Below the pieces are notes generated by a model. The model was given only the letters and a program-made list of their open reading frames with translations, did no database searches and was not told the DNA's origin. A DNA stretch of 64,000 nt from Arabiibacter massiliensis (lineage in GTDB: Bacteria; Actinomycetota; Coriobacteriia; Coriobacteriales; Eggerthellaceae), in NCBI RefSeq assembly GCF_900169505.1, contig NZ_LT827021.1, forward strand, positions 1,054,001 through 1,118,000, read 5' to 3'. Position 1 is the stretch's first letter; the number at the start of each line of letters is the position of its first letter. Shown here one piece after another: positions 7,348 through 16,487 of the stretch. Both the position numbers and the translations under genes were made by a program.

Positions 7348-8958
7348 ATGAAAAAAGGCGCCCGGGGTTTGCTCGTTTTCCTGATGACGGCGGCAATGGC
7401 GGCGCTCTGCGCCCCCGCGATCGCCCTGGGCGACGAGCCTGCGGCTGGAAACGGCGTCGCGCAGGCGGGCGGCGTCGAATACGCCACGCTGCAGGAGGCC
7501 ATCGATGCCGCGCAGCCGGGCGAGAAGGTCACGGTGCTGCAGGATGTCGAGGAGAACGTCGTCGTGGGCGCGGGGACGGACGTCGTGCTCGACCTGAACG
7601 GAAAGATCGTCGCCGGAGCGGCCGATGCCGACGGGACCTACCGCCGCGACACGGTCGTGGTCGAGGGAGCGCTCACGGTCCGGGACGCCACAGCGCCCTC
7701 GTTCGGCCCCGTGGTGGATGAGGACTACGGCGACATCTACCCGTACGCGTCGGGCAAGATCCTCGGCAAAGCCCCCACGGCCGAGCCTTGCGCGAAGGCC
7801 CTGCGCGTGCGCAACGGCGGCTCGGCCGTCATCGAGAGCGGCATCGTGGAGTCCGAGGGCGGCGACGCGGCGCTCGTGAACGCCGGCTCGTCCCTCGAGG
7901 TCGGCCGCGCGTACGTCCACGGCTCGCAGCGCGGCGTGGGCGTGGAGGGCGAGGGCGCCACGTTCAAGGCGGGAGGCTGCGTGATCATCTCCGAGGACGG
8001 CGCGGCCGTCGGCGGCAGCGGAACCGAGGGCGCCGAGTACGGCGGCACCTCCATCGCAATAGACGGCGGGGCCCTCATCAGCCATTCCAAAACCGACGGC
8101 TACCTCGCCTGCGGCATCTACCATCCCCAGCGCGGCACGCTGGACGTCTCCAGCTGCACCGTGTACTCGCACGGGGGCGTGGGCATCCTCATGCGCGGCG
8201 GCACGTTGAACATGACGGGCGGCACCGTGGTCACGACGGGGGACGCCGGCGGAAAGGTGGGCGACGGCGCGACGGTCGTGGATGCTTGCTACAACGTGGT
8301 GGTGGACGGCGCGTGCGGGTACTACGACAGCGCCAACGCCCGGGCGTCCCTCTCCGGCGGCCTGTTCGTGTCCGAGGGCGGCGCGACCCCGCCTCCGCTT
8401 TGCCAGATGGGCGCCGAGGGCCGGCTCGTGGTCACCGGCGGCACGTTCGACGCCGACGTGTCCGCGTTCTTCGACGGGAGCATCTACTCCCAGAACCCGC
8501 AGGGCGCGCTTGAAGACTCCGGGGCCGTGGTGCCGCGCGTGTACGGCATAGCCTACGACCTGGCGGGAGGGACGCTGCCGGACGGCGCGGACAACCCCGC
8601 GGCGTACACCTACTTCGACGGGCCGATCACGCTGGCGAATCCGACGCGGACGGGCTACGTGTTCGCCGGCTGGACGGGCACGGGGCTCGCGGGTGCCGCT
8701 GCGCAGGCCGTCATCCCCGCCAACTCCACGGGCGACCGCTCTTACACGGCCACGTGGGATCCCGAGCCGGGCACCCGCGTGGATCCGGACGCTTCGACGG
8801 GCGAGGACCCGCATGCGCAGGACCGCCCGGAGGCGAAGCGGCTCGCCAAGACGGGCGACGGCAGCGGCACGGCCGTCGGCACGCTCGCATGCATCGCCGC
8901 CCTCGCCGGCGCAGGGGCGGCCGTCGCCGCCGTGCGCGGAAGGCGCCGCGAGAGGTAG
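7348..8958 (+). CDS. right-handed-repeat surface protein with LAKTGD anchor
   Basis: This 536-residue exported protein opens with a clear signal peptide (MKKGARGLLVFLM to about residue 28), then YATLQEAIDAAQPGEKVTVLQD, a module common at the start of parallel beta-helix surface proteins. Glycine-rich repeats of the GGTFDADV type run to about residue 390. A Listeria-Bacteroides repeat (TRTGYVFAGWTGTG) follows, then LAKTGD, a hydrophobic helix and the tail RGRRRER. The ATG at 7348 is preceded by an AGAGGAAAGG site. The likely role is adhesion or polysaccharide binding; no catalytic residues are recognised. Confidence 0.83.
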   Translation: MKKGARGLLVFLMTAAMAALCAPAIALGDEPAAGNGVAQAGGVEYATLQEAIDAAQPGEKVTVLQDVEENVVVGAGTDVVLDLNGKIVAGAADADGTYRRDTVVVEGALTVRDATAPSFGPVVDEDYGDIYPYASGKILGKAPTAEPCAKALRVRNGGSAVIESGIVESEGGDAALVNAGSSLEVGRAYVHGSQRGVGVEGEGATFKAGGCVIISEDGAAVGGSGTEGAEYGGTSIAIDGGALISHSKTDGYLACGIYHPQRGTLDVSSCTVYSHGGVGILMRGGTLNMTGGTVVTTGDAGGKVGDGATVVDACYNVVVDGACGYYDSANARASLSGGLFVSEGGATPPPLCQMGAEGRLVVTGGTFDADVSAFFDGSIYSQNPQGALEDSGAVVPRVYGIAYDLAGGTLPDGADNPAAYTYFDGPITLANPTRTGYVFAGWTGTGLAGAAAQAVIPANSTGDRSYTATWDPEPGTRVDPDASTGEDPHAQDRPEAKRLAKTGDGSGTAVGTLACIAALAGAGAAVAAVRGRRRER

Positions 8959-9019
8959 CGGGAGACCGTCCCGTTCGCGGGATCCGGGGCGCGGCGAGGA
9001 GACCCTTTCCGCGCGCCTG

Positions 9020-10159
9020 TTACGCGTTGATGTAGACGTAGATGATGCGGATGGTGTCGGCCAGATTGCCGGACATGTTGGCGGTGGCGTAGTCGTAGAG
9101 CAGCACCGACGACCACTCGTGCTCCGCGCCGTCGAGCTCGACCGTGCCGGAGAACGAGCAGTTCTCCTTCACGAGCGTCGTGCCGTCGGAGGCGTAGGTG
9201 GAGTAGGCGGTCTTGTCCTCGGGCAGCTTGGCCGAGCCTGCGGGCACGTCGATGCCGGCCTCCTGCAGGGTCTTCTCCACGATGCGCTCGTTCTGCACGG
9301 CGTCGACGAAGCTGAGGGAGCCGTACCCGAGCGACGCGGTGGCCGCCGAGTAGCCCGCCTGCACGACCGCGCCGTCCTCGTTCAGGCCCAGGTACACCGT
9401 AGGCGTGCCGGAGCGCGTGTCGGCCGGCTCGTCGGTGAGCAGCACCGTCGCGTTCGTCTTGACGGGGTTGCCCTCCTCGTTGACCTCCTCGGTCTTCGTC
9501 ACGGTGGCTCCGTGCTGAAGCGCCGCGACGGCCTCGTCCTGCGTCATGCCCAGCACGCCCGCCAGATCGGGCACGTCGGTCTTCTTCGCGGTGGCCGTGG
9601 CGGCGTCCTTGGTGTCCGCCTCCTGCATGGCGTCCACCTCCTGGGAGCCCTGCTGCTGCTGCGCCTGCTGCGTGGCCATCAGCTGGCTTTCCTGGAACCA
9701 GAGCCAGGCCACATAGCCGAGCGCGCCGATGAGCAGCACCAGCAGCACGACGATGGCGATGAGGATGCGCCGCATGCGGCGTGATTTGCGCTGGTGCGGC
9801 GGGATGGGCGGCTTCTTCTGCTTCTTGCCGTGGCGGGCCTTGGGCTCCTCCGTCCCGGCGGGCACGACGTCGTCGCCGAACAGCAGCGGCGGCGCGTCGA
9901 CGGGCTCGAGGCTTTCGAACGCGTCGGGATACTCGTCGTCGTTGTCGCCGCGGTAGCTGAAGCCGCCCGCATGGGCGCCGGGACGCGCGGGGATCGGGGC
10001 GAACGCCTCGGTGAGCCCGAGGGAGCCCTCGCCGTCGGGGCCGTCCTGCCCGCCCACGGGCGCGAAGGCCTCGGTCAGGCCGATGCGATCGTCCGTCGCG
10101 GGATCGGTCGAGGGATCGAAAGCGGAGCCATCGGGTACGTTTGCGGCATGTTTGGGCAT
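9020..10159 (-). CDS. single-pass membrane protein with PASTA-like segment
   Basis: I do not recognise a characterised homologue. The 379-residue protein has an acidic cytoplasmic N-terminus carrying two near-identical motifs (IGLTEAFAPV and LGLTEAFAPI, about residues 26 and 48), a basic patch, and one transmembrane helix at about residues 129-155. An extracytoplasmic part starts with a Gln-rich coiled stretch. The segment VPDLAGVLGMTQDEAVAAL at about residue 195 resembles a PASTA repeat, the module that senses muropeptides or beta-lactams. The start at 10159 has an AGGAAGG site. The gene lies 32 bases after the small membrane protein on the same strand, so the two are likely co-transcribed. 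The duplicated N-terminal motif looks like a docking peptide. Confidence 0.75.
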   Translation of the reverse strand: MPKHAANVPDGSAFDPSTDPATDDRIGLTEAFAPVGGQDGPDGEGSLGLTEAFAPIPARPGAHAGGFSYRGDNDDEYPDAFESLEPVDAPPLLFGDDVVPAGTEEPKARHGKKQKKPPIPPHQRKSRRMRRILIAIVVLLVLLIGALGYVAWLWFQESQLMATQQAQQQQGSQEVDAMQEADTKDAATATAKKTDVPDLAGVLGMTQDEAVAALQHGATVTKTEEVNEEGNPVKTNATVLLTDEPADTRSGTPTVYLGLNEDGAVVQAGYSAATASLGYGSLSFVDAVQNERIVEKTLQEAGIDVPAGSAKLPEDKTAYSTYASDGTTLVKENCSFSGTVELDGAEHEWSSVLLYDYATANMSGNLADTIRIIYVYINA

Positions 10160-10191
10160 CGTTTCAACCTTCCTGGATGTGCGCGGCGAAG

Positions 10192-10518
10192 CTAGTGGGT
10201 GACGATGTAGGCGACCATGACGACGACGAGCACCACGGCGATGACGACGAGCGCCTTCTGCATGATCGGCATCGGCGCGGACTCGAGGTCCTCGGCGGTC
10301 GTCGCGCGGTAGCCGTCCTCGCGCGCGGCCTTGGGCGCGGGGGCGGGTTCGGGCTCCGTCGCAGGCGCCGCTTCGGGCGCAGGCTCGAACGCCTCCGGCT
10401 CCTCGGCGGGAGCGGGGGCCGGCTGCGCGGGCTGCCGGATGCCGGCCTGGATGACGACGTCGTCCTCGTCATCGGACGTCACGGTGATATGGGAAAACTT
10501 GGCTTCGTCTTGGGCCAC
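10192..10518 (-). CDS. small tail-anchored membrane protein
   Basis: The 108-residue product starts with GTG behind an AAAGGAAC site. It has a charged N-terminus, a proline-alanine-glutamate-rich linker (about residues 30-65) and one C-terminal hydrophobic helix (about residues 87-106) with almost nothing after it. This is the layout of a tail-anchored protein facing the cytoplasm. It is flanked by fetB (27 bases upstream) and the PASTA-like protein (32 bases downstream), all on the minus strand. The function is unknown. Confidence 0.7.
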   Translation of the reverse strand: MAQDEAKFSHITVTSDDEDDVVIQAGIRQPAQPAPAPAEEPEAFEPAPEAAPATEPEPAPAPKAAREDGYRATTAEDLESAPMPIMQKALVVIAVVLVVVMVAYIVTH

Positions 10519-10545
10519 GGGATGTTCCTTTCGCCTCGTCTGCGA

Positions 10546-11352
10546 TTATAGAGGATTATCGTCGCGGATGCCCCTGTCCAAATAATATCCATCGGGCGCG
10601 AAGCGCTTGCGGTACGTGAGGTAGCATGCCGACACGATGGCGATGGTGTTGGCCGCCGACAGCATGAGCATGACCACGATCTGGTACTTGGCCGCCGCGA
10701 GCGGGTCGGCCCCCGCGAGCAGCTGGCCGGTCATCATGCCGGGAAACGTCACGATGCCCGCAGCCGACATGTTGGCGAGGATCGGCGTCATACCCGCCCC
10801 GATGGCGGCCTTGAGCGAGGGTGCGGCCGCCTCGTGCGGCGTGGCCCCGAGCGCCACGAGCGAGAACATCTCGGGCGCGCGGGCGTCCATGTCCGCGAAC
10901 AGCCTATCGATGGCCACGGCGATGGCCGCCATGGCGTTTCCCATGATCATGCCCGTGATGGGCACGAGCTGACGCGCGTTGTACCACGGCTCGGCGTGCA
11001 CGACGCCCTCCACCACGATGAGCCCGATGGCGAACGACGACACGAACAGCGATACGAACACGGCGCCCGCGAGGCCGGGCACGCGGCTCTTCACGCGCGA
11101 GGTGGCGATCTGCGTGGCGGCGATGACCATGGCCGCCAGCACCAGCAGCACGAGCCACCACGTTTGGAACTCGAAGAGGTACGTGAGCAGGAAGCCCGCA
11201 GCCAGAAGCTGCACGAAGCAGCGCACCGACGACACGGCTATGCGCCGCGTCTGCCCCAGCTCCAGCCGCCACGACACGAGGCCCGCCACCAGCATGAGCG
11301 CGCTCGCCGAGAAGAGCTCCACGTAGCCGATGTCCACCACGCCGTCGGTCAT
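10546..11352 (-). CDS. fetB: FetB-type iron export ABC permease
   Basis: A 268-residue polytopic membrane protein of the UPF0014/FetB family, the permease of a transporter reported to export iron and protect against oxidative stress. Family signatures VSSVRCFVQLLAAGFLL, PITGMIMGNAMAA and ANMSAAGIVTFPGMMTGQLL are all present. Its ATG overlaps the stop codon of fetA as ATGA, which points to coupled translation. The length matches the family (about 260 residues). Confidence 0.9.
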   Translation of the reverse strand: MTDGVVDIGYVELFSASALMLVAGLVSWRLELGQTRRIAVSSVRCFVQLLAAGFLLTYLFEFQTWWLVLLVLAAMVIAATQIATSRVKSRVPGLAGAVFVSLFVSSFAIGLIVVEGVVHAEPWYNARQLVPITGMIMGNAMAAIAVAIDRLFADMDARAPEMFSLVALGATPHEAAAPSLKAAIGAGMTPILANMSAAGIVTFPGMMTGQLLAGADPLAAAKYQIVVMLMLSAANTIAIVSACYLTYRKRFAPDGYYLDRGIRDDNPL

Positions 11353-12044
11353 GGGCGCTCCTCCCCCGTCGCCGCTGGCGCGGGTGCGAACGAGAGCGCG
11401 TCGCCGGCCAGCGTGAACGTGCCTGCCGCGAAGCCGTCGGAGGCGCGGTGGCGTATGCGCAGGCAGGCGGTGCGCTCGTCCACGAGGCTGCGCGTGAGGC
11501 GGCCCACCGCGAGCGCGGAGGCGTCGTCGAGCGCGGCGTCCACCTCGTCGAGCAGCAGCACGCGCGGACGCGTGGCGAACGCGCGCAGAAGCGCCACGCG
11601 CGCGGCCTGGCCGCCGGAGAGCTGCGAGGCGTCGCGGGAAAGCTCCACGTCGCCGAGCTCGGCCGCCTCGAGCAGCCGCGCGAGCTCCTCGTCGGCGGGC
11701 GGACGGGTATCCGCGTTCACCTTGAGCTTCCAAGGGAGCACCAGGTTGTCGCGCACCGTGCCCGCCACAAGCGACGCCTGCTGCGGCACGAGGCACACCC
11801 GGCGGCGCCACTCGACGGGCTTGAAGCCCGCCGACGGCAGGGCGTCCAGGTAGAACTCGCCCGCATCGCGCGCCATCATGAGGGCGCACGCGCGCAGGAG
11901 CGTGGACTTCCCCGCGCCGGAGGGGCCCACGAGGTCGTAGATCGCCCCTGCCTCGAGCGCGAACGACACGTCGCGCGCGAGCGGCACGGCTTCGCCGCCG
12001 CGGCGGTAGGACAAGGCGATATGCTCGGCTCGGAAAAGGCTCAT
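11349..12044 (-). CDS. fetA: FetA-type ABC transporter ATPase
   Basis: The 231-residue ATPase powers FetB. It shows Walker A (VGPSGAGKST), a Q-loop (LVPQQASLV), the signature LSGGQAARVALLRA and Walker B (VLLLDEVDAALDD). The start at 12044 (MSLFRAEHIALSYRRG) was preferred to an upstream ATG because it begins the ABC domain directly. The C-terminal 30 residues are short and proline-alanine-rich. It shares the ATGA overlap with fetB. Confidence 0.9.
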   Translation of the reverse strand: MSLFRAEHIALSYRRGGEAVPLARDVSFALEAGAIYDLVGPSGAGKSTLLRACALMMARDAGEFYLDALPSAGFKPVEWRRRVCLVPQQASLVAGTVRDNLVLPWKLKVNADTRPPADEELARLLEAAELGDVELSRDASQLSGGQAARVALLRAFATRPRVLLLDEVDAALDDASALAVGRLTRSLVDERTACLRIRHRASDGFAAGTFTLAGDALSFAPAPAATGEERP

Positions 12045-12110
12045 GCGACCATGGTAGCACCGTTTCGCCATCGGTAGCGACCCCGTTGCCAACCGTCCTC
12101 ATTGCGCCGC

Positions 12111-12162
12111 TTGCTTATGCGTTGTTTCATACGTATTATATACTGCATATTCGACATATGAA
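12111..12162 (+). promoter_or_regulatory. promoter and possible operator of the first toxin-antitoxin pair
   Basis: TTGCTT (12111-12116) and TATTAT (12134-12139) are 17 bases apart, with an overlapping TATACT at 12139-12144. TTCATA (12126-12131) and TATGAA (12157-12162) form an inverted pair across the -10 region. Autoregulation by the antitoxin would be typical; the operator itself is inferred. Confidence 0.45.
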
Positions 12163-12177
12163 CCGAAGGAGCATTCG

Positions 12178-12495
12178 ATGTTGAACTTCGAGAAGATATA
12201 CCCTGTATCGGCCATGCAGCGCAAGCAAGGCGAGCTCAAGCAAGCAGCTCGGGAAGGCATCGTGCGCATCACGGAGAACGGCTCGGCCGCCTACGTGTTC
12301 TGCTCCGAGGACATCTTCATGGACGCGCTCGAGCAGACCGCGCGCGACGCCGCCTTCGCCGCGCGCCTCGACGAGATGCTCGCGCGCGGACGCGACGACG
12401 TCTCCTCCGGCCGCTTCCACGAAAGCCCCGAGGACGCTCTGAACGCGATCGAGGCCATGCGCACGTCGATGGGGCTTTCCGATGAAGAAGACTAG
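12178..12495 (+). CDS. Phd/YefM-type antitoxin
   Basis: The 105-residue product has the short N-terminal beta-alpha fold of the Phd/YefM family (VSAMQRKQGELKQAAREGIVRITENGSAAYVF). This fold binds DNA as a dimer, and the acidic C-terminus would wrap the toxin. A GAAGGAG site lies 7 bases before the ATG. The toxin gene overlaps its last 14 bases, the standard order for this type of module. Confidence 0.8.
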   Translation: MLNFEKIYPVSAMQRKQGELKQAAREGIVRITENGSAAYVFCSEDIFMDALEQTARDAAFAARLDEMLARGRDDVSSGRFHESPEDALNAIEAMRTSMGLSDEED

Positions 12496-12754
12496 GGTGC
12501 TGTTCACCTACGGATTCGAACGCGACGTGGCCATGAAGGTGCAGCGCGCATCGAAGCGCAGGGAGGTGATCGAGGCCGCGCGGCTCATCGCCGACATGCC
12601 CGTCCTCGGGAGCACGAACCTCCCCGCATCCATCGTCGAGAAATACGGGGAGGGCGTGAGGAAGGCGGTGGTGTCCCCCTTCCTTCTGATATACGAACTC
12701 AAGGGAGACGAAGCGCGCATGATCGGCCTCATGCACGAGCGGGAGGCTTATTGA
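12482..12754 (+). CDS. RelE/ParE-superfamily toxin
   Basis: This 90-residue basic protein follows the antitoxin and overlaps it by 14 bases. The fold features are the N-terminal helix pair (EVIEAARLIADMP), the central NLPASIVEKYGEGVRKAVVS segment and the C-terminal strand FLLIYELKGDEARMIGLMH. Members act as ribosome-dependent mRNA interferases or gyrase poisons, and I cannot tell which applies here. Its 3' end overlaps the convergent protease gene by 26 bases. Confidence 0.72.
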   Translation: MKKTRVLFTYGFERDVAMKVQRASKRREVIEAARLIADMPVLGSTNLPASIVEKYGEGVRKAVVSPFLLIYELKGDEARMIGLMHEREAY

Positions 12755-15700
12755 GCGCGCGTCGCCGGCGGGCTGCGGCGGCTGCGGCGGCTGCGGCAAA
12801 CGCCAGCGCGGCGAGGGCCGCCGGCGCGCCCGCGAGCGCATCGCCGGTGGGCGCGAGCGCTGCGGCCTCCGACACGTCTCCGCCGCCGGCCGCTGGCGGC
12901 CCGTCGGTAGCGGGCGGCGGCGCGTCCGGCTTCCCGGGGGCTTCCGGCTTTTCGGGCTCCGCAGGATCGGGCTCCTCGGGCTGCGAGGCGTCCACCTCGT
13001 AGATGAAGAGGGAGTGCGCTGATGCGCCGCGATCACAGGCGAACCGAGCGGCGATGACCGGCGCGTCCGGGTCGAAGGCGATGGGCCCGTCGTACTCCTG
13101 GTAGACCCATTCGCCCCGTCTGTTCGCTTCATACGTTTCATACGACATCGCGCAGTACTCGAGGCGCGAGCCGTCCACCATGTCGAGCTGCGGCGAGTCC
13201 AGCGAGATAGGGTCGCCGTCCCGCAGCGCGCTGCCCTCGGCCGGGGAGGCCTCGATGGCGTAGTCGAGCGGCAGCGGGGAATCCACGATGCGCTCCTGCA
13301 CGCCCTCCCCCGCGCCGGCCGTGGGCTGCGCGCGGTCCAGCTCCACGTACACCGCCGCTCCCCCGCCGTAGACGGCCTCGGGGACGAAGCCTTCCACCAC
13401 CGACAAAAGGCTGATCTGCGCGCCATCGATCACGGACGGGTCGGCGGACGGGTCGTTCGTCAGGCTGCAGGGGCCCTCCTTGTCGCGCACCAGAAGCGCC
13501 GTGTTGTAGTTGAGGAGAAGCTCGTCGAAATCCTTGGCCGCGCATCCCGCGCCCTCGCCGAGGTAACCCAGGGCCTCGAGCGTCTTCACCAGGGCTTCCT
13601 TCGTGCAGGAGCCGAAGCCTCGGTCGTCGCGCTCGAGGTCGAACACGGATCTGTACAGCCCGTCGCCGCCGTGCAGCCTCCCGTCGCCGCTCGAGAGCCC
13701 CCGCGTCTGGTTGGCGAGGTAGCGCGAGAACAGGTACCAGTGGGCGTAGTACGCACTGCCATACACGTCATTCGGCGCATACTCGCCCTCGAAGACGAAC
13801 GGCACCCCCACGCCGAAGTGCAGGAGCGTGTGCAGAAAGTCCAGCCTTGAGTTTACAGTCGCCCCGTACCCCGCGACGGCCACCGCAGCCTCGGAGAATA
13901 CCTCGTTGAGCCACGTGTCTTGATGCCCGCCTGTCTGGGCGTAGTTCACGAGGTGCTGCAGCTCGTGCACGAGGGTATACATGACCCGGTCCTTATCGAA
14001 GTACAGCCCTCCTTCTTCAGCGCGGGCGTTCACCGTGTTAAGGTGCAGCATGTCCATGTGGTTTGTGAAGCCCGCAAGCTCCGGTTCTATCGGCTCGAGA
14101 TCCTCCTTCGAGAACAGGTCTACACTCGAGAAATACCCGGCGGCGTAATCCATGCTCTCGCCGAACCGGTGGAACACGAATGCCACCTTGCCGTCGCCGT
14201 CCACGTCGTAGCGCGCGGCGTCGCCGAACGTTGCGTACACCTTCTTGATGGCGGCATCGAGCTCGGCGGCGAACGTCTCCAGGTCGGCAGGGGCGAACAG
14301 ATCGTAGCCCTCCTCCTCCCAAATCGTGTACGTGCCGCCTGTGGCGACCACCCGGGCCTTGAAGCCCTCCGCCTCGCGGCCAGTGGCGAAGAACGTGCGC
14401 ACGTCGCCCACTTGGTAGATCGTCTTGGACTGGCCGCCGTCCTCGCCATCGAGGGCCAGCGCGTTCGCGGAGTCCGAGGAAAGGCCCTCGGGCAGGGGCT
14501 CCATGAAAGGAGTGCCGCACACGAGCGCGGGATCGCCCGCCGCGCCTTCCGCAGCGACGTCCGAGAGCGCCCGCGCAGCCGCGGCCTTGGTGTAGCCCGA
14601 GGACATCAGGCTCGCATCATACGACGCTTCGTCGCCAATGGGAAGCGTGCCCTGCACGACGGCCACCTGCGTCACGCCCTCAACAGGTGCAGGTGCGGGA
14701 TCGCCGTAGGCCTTGATGCCGAAGTTGTCGTAGGTTAAGAAGTCCTCCCCCATCTCGGCGGCTTCCTGATGTAAAGACTCGACGACTTCGGCCCAATCGC
14801 CCCATCCGCCCCCGAAGCACAGGAGGCTCTCCCCGGGGTTTATGACCCCTTCCTCATAGCACGAGAGCAGCCGGCCTTCGGGCTGGGACTGGTTGACGAA
14901 GTCCACGCCGTCCCTATTGACACCCATTCGCGTCAGAAGATCGTATCCATCCTCCGCCTGCACGGTGATCACGACGCTATACGCCTTGCCCGCCTCCACC
15001 ACGATGGGCGACTCGAGCTTTTCGCGATGGTAGCCGCCATAGCGGTACGTCTTCTCGAAATGAGCCGCCAGCCGGCCGTCCGCAGGGTTGGCGCATCCGT
15101 CGTCGAGCAGGTACACGTCGAACGCCACCTGCGACCCCGGCGCCACGGTCTCGCACGACACGGCGGTCAGGTTCATGCGTTCCTCGGCTGTGAACACGTT
15201 CGCCATCGAGGTGGGCTCGGTCTGCGGCATCCGCAGGGCCCCTCGCGAGGGCATGAAGTCGTACTGCGCCACGATCCAGTATTCCGCCTCGGGGTTTGGA
15301 TCGACGGTGTAGTAGTCGAACGTCTCCGCGCACACGAGGCTCTTGTCGTAGTACGAGAGCCAGAAGTACCCGTTGCCGTCCACGCCCCATTCGTTTTTGT
15401 TGGGGAACTCCTGATTGTTGGCACCCCAGCTGTTCTTCACCAGCCACGCGCCGTCTCCCGAAGGCTGATGGTCGGCCAGGAAGTTGTCCTTGGAGTAGGC
15501 GTCGTCCCATCCCACGACGCACACGGCATGGTTGGCTCCGGCGTCATCCCAGGTATAGTGCGCCCAGGTGTCGGTATCGAGGTACTTCGCCGTGCCGGGC
15601 TTCCCGGGTCTCCAGGTGTCCGCGCAGAAGGAGATCTCCACCGCGCGCCCGGCCAGCAGTTCTTCCTTTATGGCCGTGACGCCCTCCGGGCGGTTGTTCT

Positions 15701-16487
15701 CGGGCGGCGGCAGGATAGAGCTTTCTTCCAACTGGAAAGACTGCGAGAACCGCAAGCTCTGGTCGACCGCCCAGGTGCCTTCCTCCGCGTAGTACCGGCC
15801 GTCGGCATCCTTAATGCCCTCGTCGTTTTGGTAGGGGGCCAGATATTCGGGCACCGGTCCTATCCCGGAGCAGAGCACGGACGTCGCCTGGAAGGCCGTG
15901 CCGCCTGTGTTCATGACGAGGGAGGGATCCAGAGGGTCGATCGAAGGGTCGTCTGAGAAGGTGTGGATGCCCTCGCCGTCTTGCGACGACCCGTCGGAAA
16001 GCGGCGTCTTGGACATCCACGCCAGATGGCGCTCGGACAAATCGAACTTAGAGAGGTCGACGGCTTCGCCGCGCGCCTTGAGCTCGGAGAGGATGCTCGT
16101 CTCGGACGCGGCGATGGCGCCGAACGCCCAGCAGGTGCCCCAGGGGTTCTGGAACTTGACGGGAGTCACCACGCCCTCGTCCACCAGGCTGTATGCGGAG
16201 GGTAGCAAGGCGTTATCGAGCGGCGCCGCCCCATCCGCAGAGCCGTACGCGTCATAGCCCATGAGGGCGCGCATGCTTCCCGTGGCCTCGAACTCGGCGA
16301 GGGCCTCCCTGTTGGCGGCCAGCATCTGGTCGACGACGCGCGAGGCGGGCGAGGGCTCGTCGGCGTGCGCGGGGACCACTGCGGGCGCGAGGGCCGCCAT
16401 GGGCGCGAGGGCCAAGGCGAGCGCCGCCGCGAGCAGGATCCTCGGCAGTTGGACGGACGCGAAACGCGGGCGCGTGGTTTCCCTCAT
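12729..16487 (-). CDS. giant surface double protease: papain-like (C1) plus M30-type metallopeptidase
   Basis: A 1252-residue exported protein containing two unrelated proteases. After the signal peptide (about residues 1-42), a C1 papain-like domain shows Gln113 and Cys119 in VKFQNPWGTCWAFGA, His320 in GANHAVCVVGWDD and Asn352 in VKNSWGANN, so its catalytic set is complete. A beta-sandwich-like region (about 420-600) follows. The second catalytic module has the zinc motif HELQH at 841-845 with WLNEVFSEAA at 859-868, as in M30 hyicolysin-type peptidases. The C-terminus has a proline/glutamate spacer, LAPTGD, a hydrophobic helix and an arginine-rich tail. The ATG overlaps the stop of the upstream subtilisin gene as ATGA, with its own AAAGGAGG site, so the two should be made together. 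The 3' end overlaps the toxin gene. Joint degradation of host or dietary protein at the cell surface is inferred. Confidence 0.87.
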   Translation of the reverse strand: MRETTRPRFASVQLPRILLAAALALALAPMAALAPAVVPAHADEPSPASRVVDQMLAANREALAEFEATGSMRALMGYDAYGSADGAAPLDNALLPSAYSLVDEGVVTPVKFQNPWGTCWAFGAIAASETSILSELKARGEAVDLSKFDLSERHLAWMSKTPLSDGSSQDGEGIHTFSDDPSIDPLDPSLVMNTGGTAFQATSVLCSGIGPVPEYLAPYQNDEGIKDADGRYYAEEGTWAVDQSLRFSQSFQLEESSILPPPENNRPEGVTAIKEELLAGRAVEISFCADTWRPGKPGTAKYLDTDTWAHYTWDDAGANHAVCVVGWDDAYSKDNFLADHQPSGDGAWLVKNSWGANNQEFPNKNEWGVDGNGYFWLSYYDKSLVCAETFDYYTVDPNPEAEYWIVAQYDFMPSRGALRMPQTEPTSMANVFTAEERMNLTAVSCETVAPGSQVAFDVYLLDDGCANPADGRLAAHFEKTYRYGGYHREKLESPIVVEAGKAYSVVITVQAEDGYDLLTRMGVNRDGVDFVNQSQPEGRLLSCYEEGVINPGESLLCFGGGWGDWAEVVESLHQEAAEMGEDFLTYDNFGIKAYGDPAPAPVEGVTQVAVVQGTLPIGDEASYDASLMSSGYTKAAAARALSDVAAEGAAGDPALVCGTPFMEPLPEGLSSDSANALALDGEDGGQSKTIYQVGDVRTFFATGREAEGFKARVVATGGTYTIWEEEGYDLFAPADLETFAAELDAAIKKVYATFGDAARYDVDGDGKVAFVFHRFGESMDYAAGYFSSVDLFSKEDLEPIEPELAGFTNHMDMLHLNTVNARAEEGGLYFDKDRVMYTLVHELQHLVNYAQTGGHQDTWLNEVFSEAAVAVAGYGATVNSRLDFLHTLLHFGVGVPFVFEGEYAPNDVYGSAYYAHWYLFSRYLANQTRGLSSGDGRLHGGDGLYRSVFDLERDDRGFGSCTKEALVKTLEALGYLGEGAGCAAKDFDELLLNYNTALLVRDKEGPCSLTNDPSADPSVIDGAQISLLSVVEGFVPEAVYGGGAAVYVELDRAQPTAGAGEGVQERIVDSPLPLDYAIEASPAEGSALRDGDPISLDSPQLDMVDGSRLEYCAMSYETYEANRRGEWVYQEYDGPIAFDPDAPVIAARFACDRGASAHSLFIYEVDASQPEEPDPAEPEKPEAPGKPDAPPPATDGPPAAGGGDVSEAAALAPTGDALAGAPAALAALAFAAAAAAAAARRRRALNKPPARA

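Noticed and set aside
12482-12754. Toxin gene as a shadow of the double-protease gene
   Set aside because: They overlap by only 26 bases at their convergent ends; both have independent family support.
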